Assembly: GCA_009881125.1 (NCBI GenBank)
Contig: WXFH01000005.1
Span: forward strand, 37,066 to 101,065
Direction of reading: 5' to 3'
Length of the DNA stretch: 64,000 nucleotides
Source of the DNA: Acidaminobacter sp.
GTDB lineage: Bacteria > Bacillota_A > Clostridia > Peptostreptococcales > Acidaminobacteraceae
A program made the position numbers and the translations under genes. The notes beneath the pieces are model-generated. The model saw nothing but the letters and a program-made list of their open reading frames with translations. It was not told the origin of the DNA and did no database searches. Numbering within the stretch: the stretch's first letter is position 1; every line of letters begins with the position of its first letter. Positions 8,070 to 15,863 of the stretch are shown here, one piece after another.

Positions 8070-8996
8070 ATGAAAACACCTGACTATGTCTATGGCCCGG
8101 TACCATCGAGACGGCTTGGATTGTCGCTGGGCGTCAGTCCAATTCCAAAGAAAACCTGCAATTACGCATGCGTGTACTGCCAGCTGGGCCGGACAGATTA
8201 CATGACGAACACGAGGCAGAATTACTTCCCTGTAGAGGACATCCTGGATGAGGCGAAGGCTGTAATTGAAGGCGGTACTGCGTTTGACGTCATCACCATT
8301 GTGGGCGAAGGAGAGCCGACGCTCTATGCGGACCTGGGTAAATTGATTCGCGGGTTGAAGCGGTTGAGTGAGAAGCCGGTAGCGGTGATTACCAATGGGG
8401 CGCTGCTTTTTGACGTGGGGGTTCAAGCCGCACTGCTAGAAGCGGATTTAGTACTGCCCTCCCTTGACGCTGCGGATGAGGGTGTGTTTAAACGGATCAA
8501 TCGGCCGCATGGGTCTTTGAAGTTCGATCAGGTGATCGAAGGGCTGCGCGTGTTTTCTCAAAAATATAAAGGCCAGCTTTGGATTGAGATCATGCTCGTC
8601 AAAGGGATCAATGACGACGAGGATGCTCTTTCGGGGTTTAAGGCCTTGCTTGAGACGCTGCGTTATGACCGGCTCTACATCAACACCGTGGTGCGCCCGC
8701 CGGCTGAGCCGGAGGTGGAGGCGGTTGACCCCGAGGTCATGGGGCGGGCTGTCGACATTTTGGGCGGGCTGCCAATCGACCTGCTGGAATCGAATGGTTT
8801 TCACAGCGATATTGAAGATGATCGCGAGGCGGTGCTCAGCATCATCAAGCGTCATCCCATGAACCAGTTTGAAATTGAGGCATTTTTGGAGCGACGGGGC
8901 TGCGACGAGGTAAAAGATGTTCTGAACGCGCTGCGCCGGGATCCTCTGGTGGCAACGGTCCTATACAAGGGCTATGAGACCTTTAGGATGAAGTGA
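8070..8996 (+). CDS. Radical SAM protein, Fe-S oxidoreductase
   Basis: A 308-residue protein. CX3CX2C is at C30/C34/C37 (TCNYACVYCQLG), the [4Fe-4S]-SAM site, preceded by a YGPVPSRRLGLSLG segment characteristic of a radical SAM subgroup often annotated as Fe-S oxidoreductases (COG0731-like). EGEPTLY matches the GGE-type SAM-binding motif. The C-terminal 60 residues resemble a winged-helix domain. Start ATG 8070 follows GCGAGGTG; the longer frame from 8031 overlaps the NifX-like gene. It is the last gene of the cluster before a terminator-like hairpin. The substrate is unknown. Confidence 0.82.
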   Translation: MKTPDYVYGPVPSRRLGLSLGVSPIPKKTCNYACVYCQLGRTDYMTNTRQNYFPVEDILDEAKAVIEGGTAFDVITIVGEGEPTLYADLGKLIRGLKRLSEKPVAVITNGALLFDVGVQAALLEADLVLPSLDAADEGVFKRINRPHGSLKFDQVIEGLRVFSQKYKGQLWIEIMLVKGINDDEDALSGFKALLETLRYDRLYINTVVRPPAEPEVEAVDPEVMGRAVDILGGLPIDLLESNGFHSDIEDDREAVLSIIKRHPMNQFEIEAFLERRGCDEVKDVLNALRRDPLVATVLYKGYETFRMK

Positions 8997-9014
8997 AATT
9001 CATATGCCCTCTTC

Positions 9015-9074
9015 AAGCCTCCTTTGTTTTAGTCATGGTGAAGAGCCTCATGACTGGAAATAAGGGAGGCTTTT
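9015..9074 (+). terminator. Probable terminator after the ORP-like cluster
   Basis: AAGCCTCCTTT pairs with AAGGGAGGCTT, with a nested AGTCAT/ATGACT stem between them, then TTTTA. It ends the transcript of the radical SAM gene. The long branched loop makes it less than ideal. Confidence 0.6.
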
Positions 9075-9102
9075 ATGTTGTCCGTTTTTCAAACCAGCAA
9101 TC

Positions 9103-9132
9103 TTGCTATGGGAAAGGCATTAGGTGTATAAT
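9103..9132 (+). promoter_or_regulatory. Promoter of the hydrogenase operon
   Basis: TTGCTA, 18-base spacer, then a perfect TATAAT at 9127-9132. The 116 bases before the hydC start contain the direct repeat TTCATAATG twice, near 9147-9165. No convincing Rex box was seen. Confidence 0.6.
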
Positions 9133-9248
9133 TAACCTAATAAAGTTCATAATGTTCATAATGTAAATTGTGTAAACAGCATTTCGATTTCTCACTTCCA
9201 GGTTTAGAATAGACAGCTGCAATTTTTCAATGAAAGCGAGGGCATTTT

Positions 9249-9818
9249 ATGAACGCCTATGTGACGAACACATCCAATACACACCAAGGTTCAGACAGTC
9301 TGTACAAGCCTGCCCACACGACCATTCTTACGCCAGAGCTGATGGTTCAGATCGACAGCATCCTCGAGCGCTTCGCCAAGGATCCAACACGTCTCGTCGG
9401 CATGCTGCTCGACATTCAGGACATCACGCCAAAGCAGTACCTCCCAAAAGAAATAGGGGTTTATGTGGGTGAGAAACTCGACCTGCCCCTCAGCAGGGTC
9501 TACGATGTCATCTCATTTTACGAAGCGCTCTCGGACGTGCCGCGGGCGGATATTGTCATTCAGTTTTGTGACAGCGTTGTGTGCAAGGTGGTGGGAAGCC
9601 GCAGGCTAAAAGAGGCCTTGGAGGGCATCCTGGACATAAAAACCGGAGAAACGACAAAGGATGGAAAATACCATCTTGAGGCAGCGCCTTGCTTTGGGGC
9701 CTGTGACATATCTCCGGCAATCCGGGTCAACGGCGTCGTCTACGGGCCGTTGAAAACGGAAGAGGACGTCAGAGACGCCCTGGCCCGCTATGAGAAAGGG
9801 GGCGGAGCGCGTGCCTAA
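9249..9818 (+). CDS. hydC: NADH-dependent [FeFe] hydrogenase, NuoE-like [2Fe-2S] subunit
   Basis: A 189-residue thioredoxin-like ferredoxin of the 24-kDa complex I subunit family. Cysteines C107, C112, C148 and C152 (CDSVVC and CFGAC) ligate a [2Fe-2S] cluster. It passes electrons between the FMN subunit HydB and HydA. The N-terminal 30 residues are not conserved. It is the first gene of hydCBA; the next gene overlaps its 3' end. Confidence 0.9.
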   Translation: MNAYVTNTSNTHQGSDSLYKPAHTTILTPELMVQIDSILERFAKDPTRLVGMLLDIQDITPKQYLPKEIGVYVGEKLDLPLSRVYDVISFYEALSDVPRADIVIQFCDSVVCKVVGSRRLKEALEGILDIKTGETTKDGKYHLEAAPCFGACDISPAIRVNGVVYGPLKTEEDVRDALARYEKGGGARA

Positions 9819-11178
9819 TACGGTCAGTTTTATTACAGCGCATTTTGACAAGTACAATACAGACGATCTTGCCAGCTGCCTTGCCATTGGCGGTTTTGGC
9901 GGGTTGAAGCGCGCCCTGGGTCTGACTCCGGCGGAGCTCATTCAAATCATCGCAGATTCCGGCATTCAGGGGCGTGGAGGAGCGGCCTACAGCACCGGAA
10001 TCAAGTGGCGTCAAGCCGCGGAGGTCCCCGGAGAGGACAAGGTCGTCATCTGCAACGCGGATGAAGGTGAGCCCTGCACCTTCAAAGACAGGACCCTGAT
10101 GGAAAAGGATCCCTTCAGGCTGCTGGAGGGCATGGCCATAGCAGGTTATGCGGTGGGCGCAAAACATGGCTATATCTATCTCAGGGAGGAATACCGCCAT
10201 TTGAGGCCAAAGCTCCAAAAAGCCATAGACCAGGCAAGAACTAATCAGTGGTTAGGCAGCCACATCCAAGGCACAAACTTCAGCTTCGACATAACGCTCT
10301 ATTCCGGCGCCGGGGCTTACGTCTGCGGCGAAGGCTCCACCCTTATTGAATCCATGGAGGGCAAAAGTGGGAGACCGCGGATCAAGCCTCCGTTTATAAA
10401 AGAATGCGGACTTTTTCAAAAGCCGACGCTGGTCAACAATGTAGAAACGCTGTCGGCTGCCGCGGCGATTCTGGATTTTGGCGCTGAGGCGTTCAAAGCT
10501 TACGGCACAGAGAAATCACCGGGAACGAAGCTGATCTCCCTGGCAGGTAATGTCAGGCGACCCGGCGCTTATGAGATCCCTTTTGGGATGACGCTGGAGA
10601 CGATTATCGAAACCATCGGCGGAGGTTTGGAAGAAGGGCGGACACTCAGACTTGTACAATTAGGCGGGGCTTCGGGGCGAATAGCACCTGCCTCGCTGCT
10701 GGACACACCTTATACCTACGAGGACTTGGCCAAGGCCGGGCTCGACGTAGGCTCCGGCGGCATATTGGTGGTGGACGACCGCACTTCCGTGATTGAATTC
10801 CTTGAGTCCATCCAGGACTTTTTCATCCACGAAAGCTGCGGCAAATGCACGCCGTGCCGGGAAGGGAACCGGCAGATCGGGCGGATCATTGCCCGCTTTG
10901 CGGACGGCGCACCAAGGCCGGATGACCTGGAAACCGCTAAGCGCTTTGCGACCATTATGTCAAACTGCTCATTCTGCGGATTGGGCGAGACAGCTCAGAG
11001 CGCGCTGCTTTCGGCGATTCGGCATTTTCCTGAGGCGTTTGAGCTGGGCGCGTTCGGCGAGGGGGATGAGGCGGGTCTGAAGGCAAATGCAAATGTAAAG
11101 GCAAGTGCGGCTGGGGTGGCTGTGGGCGAAACCATCGGCAAACACAGCTTTAAGGGCGAAAGGGGGGAGCGGGCATGA
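9811..11178 (+). CDS. hydB: NADH-dependent [FeFe] hydrogenase, NuoF-like FMN/NADH subunit
   Basis: About 455 residues. GRGGAAYSTG with the following acidic CNADEGEPCTFKDR segment is the NADH/FMN-binding core of the 51-kDa complex I subunit. ESCGKCTPCREG holds C343/C346/C349 and with C389 ligates a [4Fe-4S] cluster. GTG 9811 (GGAG just upstream) gives the family-like start; ATG 9790 is the alternative. Unlike Thermotoga HydB there is no N-terminal [2Fe-2S] domain and no C-terminal two-cluster ferredoxin domain: after the core only about 45 low-complexity residues follow. This subunit is where NAD(H) and probably ferredoxin electrons meet. Confidence 0.9.
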   Translation: MPNTVSFITAHFDKYNTDDLASCLAIGGFGGLKRALGLTPAELIQIIADSGIQGRGGAAYSTGIKWRQAAEVPGEDKVVICNADEGEPCTFKDRTLMEKDPFRLLEGMAIAGYAVGAKHGYIYLREEYRHLRPKLQKAIDQARTNQWLGSHIQGTNFSFDITLYSGAGAYVCGEGSTLIESMEGKSGRPRIKPPFIKECGLFQKPTLVNNVETLSAAAAILDFGAEAFKAYGTEKSPGTKLISLAGNVRRPGAYEIPFGMTLETIIETIGGGLEEGRTLRLVQLGGASGRIAPASLLDTPYTYEDLAKAGLDVGSGGILVVDDRTSVIEFLESIQDFFIHESCGKCTPCREGNRQIGRIIARFADGAPRPDDLETAKRFATIMSNCSFCGLGETAQSALLSAIRHFPEAFELGAFGEGDEAGLKANANVKASAAGVAVGETIGKHSFKGERGERA

Positions 11179-12914
11179 AGGACATTCAACTGACCATTGA
11201 CCATAAGACGATCCAGGTGCCAGAGGGGACGACGGTGCTGGAAGCGGCGAAGAAGGTCGCGGTCAACATTCCGCACCTCTGCTACCATCCGGACCAGGAG
11301 ATCAAGGCCAACTGCAGGATCTGCGTCGTTGAGGTCAAGGGCAGCCGGAAGCTGTCTGCCGCCTGCTCGACCCGGGTCTGGGAAGGTATGGAGGTTCTGA
11401 CCAACACAAGGAAAGTCAGGGACATGCAGCGGGGGATACTGGAGCTGATGCTGGCCAACCACAACCAGGACTGCCTGAAATGCCACCGCAACGGGAACTG
11501 CGAGCTGCAGGACCTTTGCGAGCGGTTTAACATTTCGCGCACTCACTTGGAGGACGCAGTCGACGCGCTGCCGCTGGACAATACCAATCCGTCCCTGGTC
11601 AGGGACTCCAGCAAATGCATCAAGTGCGGTCGCTGTGTGGAGGCTTGCCAGAACGTTCAGGAGGTTCACGTCCTGACCCATTCCCACCGATCCACCCGGT
11701 TCAACATTGCGCCGGCCTACGAAATGCCGCTGGAGGACACCCTATGCGTCTTCTGTGGCCAGTGCGCGGCGGTGTGCCCTACCGGCGCCATTGTGGAAAA
11801 GGATGACACGGACCTGGTCTGGGAAGCCATTGAGGATCCTTCGAAACACGTCATTGTCCAGGTTGCCCCTGCGGTGCGCGTGGCCCTCGGGGACGCTTTT
11901 GGCCTGCCGAAGGGCGAAATTGTCACGGGCAAGACCGTGGCGGCGCTGAGGCGCCTGGGCTTTGACCAGGTTTTCGATACCAATTTCACCGCAGACCTCA
12001 CCATTATGGAGGAGTCCCATGAGCTGCTGTCAAGGCTGTCCCAACTCTCCAAAGGAGAAAAGCCCGTTTTGCCGATGGTCACCTCGTGTTCTCCCGGATG
12101 GATCAATTACATCGAAGGTGTTTACGATGACTTGTTAGACCATCTGTCCACCTGCAAATCGCCGCAGCAGATGTTTGGGGCGCTGTCGAAGACCTATTAT
12201 GCGGAGCTGAAGGGGCTGGCGCCATCGGATATTTTCACGGTGTCTGTTATGCCCTGTACCGCGAAAAAATATGAGGCGGCCAGGCCTGAAATGACTTCCG
12301 GCGGTGTTCGTGAGGTGGACGCGGTTTTAACGACCCGGGAGCTGGCGCGCATGATTGGCTCTGCCGGCATTGAGTTTGCTGAGATCGAGGAGGAAACCTT
12401 CGATACGCCATTTGGCATTGGCTCCGGAGCCGGCGCGATCTTTGGTGCTACCGGTGGCGTAACGGAGGCCGCGCTTCGCACGGCTTATGAAGTCGTGACC
12501 GGGGAGGAATTGTTGAGCCTCGAGTTCAAAGAGGTCAGAGGTCTTGAGGGGATCAAGGAAGCGGAAGTTGCGATTGGGGATGAGGTTGTCCTCAGGGTTG
12601 CCGTCGCCAATGGTCTTTCCAATGCCAAGACGCTGATGTTGCAGATTCGAAGGGGTGAGTCGCCTTATCACTTTATTGAGATTATGGCCTGTCCGGGCGG
12701 ATGCCTGGGCGGCGGCGGACAGCCGATCCGCTCGACCAACGATGTCAGGGAGAAGCGTATGGACGCCCTTTACAAGATTGATGAAGCACAGCCAATCCGC
12801 AAGTCCCACAAGAATCCGGATGTCCTGAAGCTTTATGAAACCTGGCTGGGAGAGCCCCTGGGCCACAAGTCCCACGAGCTGCTGCACACCCATTATCACA
12901 GCAGGGGGAAGTAA
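11175..12914 (+). CDS. hydA: [FeFe] hydrogenase catalytic subunit HydA
   Basis: A 579-residue subunit. In order: plant-type [2Fe-2S] domain (C36, C47, C50, C64); His-Cys cluster site (H96, C100, C103, C109); two [4Fe-4S] sites (C148/151/154/158 and C191/194/197/201); then the H-cluster domain with TSCSPGW (C305), MPCTAKK (C361) and MACPGGCLGGGG (C506, C510). It reduces protons or oxidises H2, in complex with HydB and HydC. The residue after C305 is Ser, where clostridial CpI has the proton-relay Cys. Trimeric HydABC enzymes of this layout can couple ferredoxin and NADH (electron bifurcation). Maturation genes hydE, hydF and hydG are not in the window. Confidence 0.94.
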   Translation: MKDIQLTIDHKTIQVPEGTTVLEAAKKVAVNIPHLCYHPDQEIKANCRICVVEVKGSRKLSAACSTRVWEGMEVLTNTRKVRDMQRGILELMLANHNQDCLKCHRNGNCELQDLCERFNISRTHLEDAVDALPLDNTNPSLVRDSSKCIKCGRCVEACQNVQEVHVLTHSHRSTRFNIAPAYEMPLEDTLCVFCGQCAAVCPTGAIVEKDDTDLVWEAIEDPSKHVIVQVAPAVRVALGDAFGLPKGEIVTGKTVAALRRLGFDQVFDTNFTADLTIMEESHELLSRLSQLSKGEKPVLPMVTSCSPGWINYIEGVYDDLLDHLSTCKSPQQMFGALSKTYYAELKGLAPSDIFTVSVMPCTAKKYEAARPEMTSGGVREVDAVLTTRELARMIGSAGIEFAEIEEETFDTPFGIGSGAGAIFGATGGVTEAALRTAYEVVTGEELLSLEFKEVRGLEGIKEAEVAIGDEVVLRVAVANGLSNAKTLMLQIRRGESPYHFIEIMACPGGCLGGGGQPIRSTNDVREKRMDALYKIDEAQPIRKSHKNPDVLKLYETWLGEPLGHKSHELLHTHYHSRGK

Positions 12915-12934
12915 TGTGGGGAGTTGAAGGTTGG

Positions 12935-12990
12935 TGACGCGGACAGGTTTTAATCTGGGGACGCGGACAGGTTTTGACTTGGGGCGGACG
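12935..12990. repeat. Two and a half copies of the GACGCGGACAGGTTTT repeat
   Basis: GACGCGGACAGGTTTT occurs at 12938-12953 and 12960-12975, followed by a partial GGGGCGGACGG. The sequence belongs to the same dispersed family as at 5081 and 19200-19405. It follows the hydA stop. Confidence 0.7.
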
Positions 12991-13091
12991 GTAATGAAAT
13001 TGTAATATTGATTTGCCTCCTCGCTGCGCCAGCAACCCGGGTACGCGGTTACAGTCTGCACGTCTGTTAGTTTTGCGAATGATGTAATCCT

Positions 13092-13125
13092 CAGCAGCCC
13101 GGCGATTAATGCGGGCTGCTTTTTT
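13092..13125 (+). terminator. Rho-independent terminator of the hydrogenase operon
   Basis: AGCAGCCCG pairs with CGGGCTGCT around a 10-base loop, followed by a T6 run. It lies about 180 bases after the hydA stop. Confidence 0.85.
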
Positions 13126-13141
13126 ACGGCCTCGCAATGGG

Positions 13142-13147
13142 TATAAT
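13142..13147 (+). promoter_or_regulatory. -10 element before the DUF5655-like gene
   Basis: TATAAT at 13142-13147, 41 bases before the start codon. No good -35 box is present at the right distance, since that region is occupied by the terminator T run. Confidence 0.35.
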
Positions 13148-13188
13148 TAACGTACGCTGAATAAAACTTGCGGAAGGAGGCTAATTGA

Positions 13189-13581
13189 ATGCAAGATGCT
13201 GAGACTACACCAACAACAAATGACATAGACGCGTTTTTCGCGGCGGATCCTTGTGTGCTGCCTCTTTATCAGGCGCTGGAACCCCTCCTTTATGCGCTGG
13301 GTGACGTAACGCGCAAGGTTCAAAAGACCCAAATCTCATTTTCCTCAGGCAAGAGCTTTGCCTACGTTTGGCTGCCAATCCACAAAGTCAAGGGACGTCC
13401 GGAGCACTATTTCATCCTGAGCTTAAGCCTGAACCACCAAGTTGTGAGCCCGCGAATCGTTGAATCTGTAGAGCCCTACCCTGGCCGATGGATGCATCAC
13501 CTCATCCTCTCCGCGCAGGAAGACCTGGATGAAGAGCTTCTGGATTGGTTGAGGGAAGCTTATAACTTTGGGATGCGATAA
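13189..13581 (+). CDS. Small DUF5655-like protein of unknown function
   Basis: A 130-residue soluble protein with AAGGAGG before the ATG. The segment ADPCVLPLYQALEPLLYALG followed by KTQISFSSGKSFAYVWLPI resembles DUF5655 proteins, which may act in DNA- or nuclease-related contexts, but I recognise only this general pattern. It appears to be monocistronic: a terminator precedes it and 176 bases separate it from the TetR gene. Function is unknown. Confidence 0.6.
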   Translation: MQDAETTPTTNDIDAFFAADPCVLPLYQALEPLLYALGDVTRKVQKTQISFSSGKSFAYVWLPIHKVKGRPEHYFILSLSLNHQVVSPRIVESVEPYPGRWMHHLILSAQEDLDEELLDWLREAYNFGMR

Positions 13582-13757
13582 CATATGGGGATCCTATTCC
13601 GTCGCAGAAGATCAAGGACTGTTGCTAGCATTCAACTTGACAATTCGATTTTTTGTCCATATAATTAACAACGTTAATATTACATATTGTTGTTTACCTT
13701 CTGTTCGAATTTTTGAACGGCAGTGTAAATAATTGCCCGTGGAGGAGATGAAACCAC

Positions 13758-14360
13758 TTGCACCCTGAGGAACGTCAAGAAATCAAAAAGAAGCGCATGA
13801 AAAACTACTTCCTTGAAGCCGCGATTGCAGCCGTAAAAAATGAGGGGGCTGACCAGCTGACGGTCCGTAAAGTCGCTGATGCGGCAGGTTATTCTTATGC
13901 GACAATCTACAATTATTTCAAAGATCTAAATGCGTTATTGTGGGAGACGCGGCAGCTCATGATCCAGGAGCTCGTTGAAGCCGTTAAGTCAAAGATGTCA
14001 TCACCGGTTAAAAATAAGGAAGATATCAAGAAAGTATTTAAACTGTATATGGGTTACTTCTTTGAACATCCGGAGGTCTTTAGATTTTTCTATTTTTATC
14101 CTTTGACCAAACCTGATGTTGAATCCATTGGAGGCTCGGAAGATCAAAGTCATGATCCGGATTTTTCTTCTATGTGGTCGGAAACCTTTGGCGCTTTTGT
14201 TCAAAATGGCATTCTAAAACAGGAAGACGTTGAGATTGTGGCAAAGCTGATGATCTATTCCGTACAGGGACTGCTGACACTGCGCTTTTCAAGCGCCGGG
14301 GATATGACAGAAGATCAAGCCTATCAAGATTTGGAGAAAATTGTGGATCATTTGTTGTAG
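13758..14360 (+). CDS. TetR/AcrR-family transcriptional regulator
   Basis: A 200-residue regulator. Residues about 13-60 form the TetR DNA-binding domain (LTVRKVADAAGYSYATIYNYFKDLNALLW is its helix-turn-helix region). The rest is an alpha-helical ligand-binding domain. The start is TTG 13758 behind GGAGGAG; M14 (13797) is a possible alternative. The FMN-binding-domain gene follows after 14 bases, so the two probably form an operon and the regulator may control it. Confidence 0.85.
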   Translation: MHPEERQEIKKKRMKNYFLEAAIAAVKNEGADQLTVRKVADAAGYSYATIYNYFKDLNALLWETRQLMIQELVEAVKSKMSSPVKNKEDIKKVFKLYMGYFFEHPEVFRFFYFYPLTKPDVESIGGSEDQSHDPDFSSMWSETFGAFVQNGILKQEDVEIVAKLMIYSVQGLLTLRFSSAGDMTEDQAYQDLEKIVDHLL

Positions 14361-14374
14361 AGGAGAGGGATGAA

Positions 14375-14779
14375 GTGTCTAAAAAGAAAAAACTGCTCAT
14401 TGGGATTTTGATAGTGCTGGTGTTGATTTTCCTGGCTGCGCAGGTGGTTATGAAAAAAATTGAGAGCAATTTGAATGGGCTTATGGCGTTGGAACTGGCG
14501 GATATTGATCTGGATCAGACAAAGGATGGCGTCTTTACAGGCAGTCATTCTGCGCTTCCAGTGGAAGCCGAAGTTCAAGTTGAGCTTAAAAATCATAAAA
14601 TTGTTTCGATTGAGTTGATCGAGCACAAGCACGGCCAGGGGGCAAATGCTGAAATTTTGCCTGAGATTGTTTTGCAGGCGCAATCTCTCGACGTCGATTT
14701 GGTAGTGGGCGCTTCTTACAGCAGCAAGGTGATTTTGAAGGCAATCGAAGACGCGCTGATGCAAGCAGTTGAGCAGTAA
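14375..14779 (+). CDS. Membrane-anchored FMN-binding domain protein
   Basis: A 134-residue protein. Residues 7-25 form one transmembrane segment after a KKKK start, placing residues 30-134 outside the membrane. DGVFTGSHSALPVEAEVQVELKN begins the FMN_bind domain of the RnfG/NqrC type (split here only for description: DGVFTG at 51-56), and VVGASYSS at 110-117 matches the flavinylation motif in which Ser or Thr carries FMN covalently. ApbE would do that modification; it is not in this window. It probably takes part in extracytosolic electron transfer. GTG 14375 start with AGGAGAGGGA upstream. Confidence 0.75.
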   Translation: MSKKKKLLIGILIVLVLIFLAAQVVMKKIESNLNGLMALELADIDLDQTKDGVFTGSHSALPVEAEVQVELKNHKIVSIELIEHKHGQGANAEILPEIVLQAQSLDVDLVVGASYSSKVILKAIEDALMQAVEQ

Positions 14780-14813
14780 ACAACAAATTGTAGTGAATTG
14801 TGTGAAGCTCTGG

Positions 14814-14888
14814 CACTGAGATGAACTGAGTGCCTGTCACTGAGTTGAACTCGGTGACAGGCACCAAACTGAACTCAGTGACAGAGCT
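14814..14888. repeat. Intergenic palindromic repeats, GGTGACAGGCACC type
   Basis: CACTGAGATGAACTGAGTG, CCTGTCACTGAGTTGAAC, then TCGGTGACAGGCACC and ACTCAGTGACAG follow in tandem, forming nested palindromes. The unit has the same architecture as the 24-bp repeat at 4859 (TGTCAxxCACTCAGTTGAACTCGG) with CCTGTCAC instead of GTGTCAGAC. Confidence 0.65.
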
Positions 14889-15012
14889 AAGGCGCAATAA
14901 TTCCCATATTGTCACCATGCCTTAACTACCTTTTTCAATTCGATTATGGTAAACTTTGAAAGGTAAACTTTCTAGCTAAGCGCAAGCGCTTGAGAAATGG
15001 GGTTATGGCGTT

Positions 15013-15741
15013 ATGAATACCGTATTATTCGATTTGGACGGGACTTTGCTTCCCTTGGATCAGGATCAATTTCTGGAAACTTATTTTGGACTAATGGGCA
15101 AGATGATGGCATCCAGGGGCATAGAGCCTAAACCGCTTTTCAAAGCGATCTGGACCGGTACGGAAGCCATGGTCAGAAACGACGGTCTCATGACCAATGA
15201 GGAAAAGTTCTGGCGTGTGTTCGACAACGTCTACGAGGGTGATGCCAATGCCCTGAGACCTCTGCTTGAAGAATTTTATATGACGGAATTCGATAAAGCT
15301 AAAGTAGTCGCCAGCCAAAATCCCTTGGCCCGCGAATGCGTCGACCTGCTAAAGCGCAAAGGCTATACCCTGGCTCTGACCACCAATCCGCTTTTTCCTG
15401 CCATAGCGACGCATTTTAGAATTCAGTGGGCGGGTTTAAAACCAGAGGACTTTTCGCTGGTGACCACCTACGAGAATTGCAGCCATTGTAAGCCAAACCT
15501 GGATTATTACAGAGACGTCTTAAAGGCCCTCAAAAAAGAGCCGCAAGAATGCCTGATGGTTGGCAATGATGCCAAAGAAGACCTGTGCGTTGCGGATCTG
15601 GGTATGGACACCTTCCTGTTGACGGATCACCTGATTCACAAAGGGGAGGAAGATCTGTCCCATCACAGACAGGGCAACTTCGAAACTTTAAAGACATGGA
15701 TTGAAGAATTGCCGGACTTGACAGCAAAATCGACACGGTAA
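15013..15741 (+). CDS. HAD-superfamily hydrolase, subfamily IA
   Basis: A 242-residue soluble phosphatase-like protein. Motif I is FDLDGTLL at residues 6-13 (nucleophile D7, acid D9), motif II is the TTNP near residue 121, the lysine of motif III lies in HCKPNLDYY, and motif IV is MVGNDAKED near residue 185. An alpha-helical cap lies between motifs I and II. The family dephosphorylates small metabolites; the substrate cannot be inferred. Upstream there is a direct repeat GGTAAACTTT at 14948-14957 and 14962-14971. A strong bidirectional terminator follows. Confidence 0.85.
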   Translation: MNTVLFDLDGTLLPLDQDQFLETYFGLMGKMMASRGIEPKPLFKAIWTGTEAMVRNDGLMTNEEKFWRVFDNVYEGDANALRPLLEEFYMTEFDKAKVVASQNPLARECVDLLKRKGYTLALTTNPLFPAIATHFRIQWAGLKPEDFSLVTTYENCSHCKPNLDYYRDVLKALKKEPQECLMVGNDAKEDLCVADLGMDTFLLTDHLIHKGEEDLSHHRQGNFETLKTWIEELPDLTAKSTR

Positions 15742-15762
15742 GTTGGGTGACACTAAAATAAA

Positions 15763-15809
15763 AAGGCGTCAGGAAAATGGTTTGCTGAAAACCGTTTTCC
15801 TGACGCCTT
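15763..15809. terminator. Bidirectional terminator between HAD gene and etfA
   Basis: AAGGCGTCAGGAAAA pairs perfectly with TTTTCCTGACGCCTT, and the stem extends inward with one mismatch to a short loop. It has an A-rich left flank and T-rich right flank, so it works for the plus-strand HAD gene and the minus-strand etf operon. Confidence 0.85.
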
Positions 15810-15863
15810 ACCTTTTAATCCGTACTGCTTATGTCCTAATGCTAACGCCCATCGGCTTATGCC

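Noticed and set aside
9133..9248. Rex operator before the hydrogenase operon
   Set aside because: TTGTGTAAACAGCATTTC is not a convincing TTGTTAA-N4-TTAACAA palindrome.
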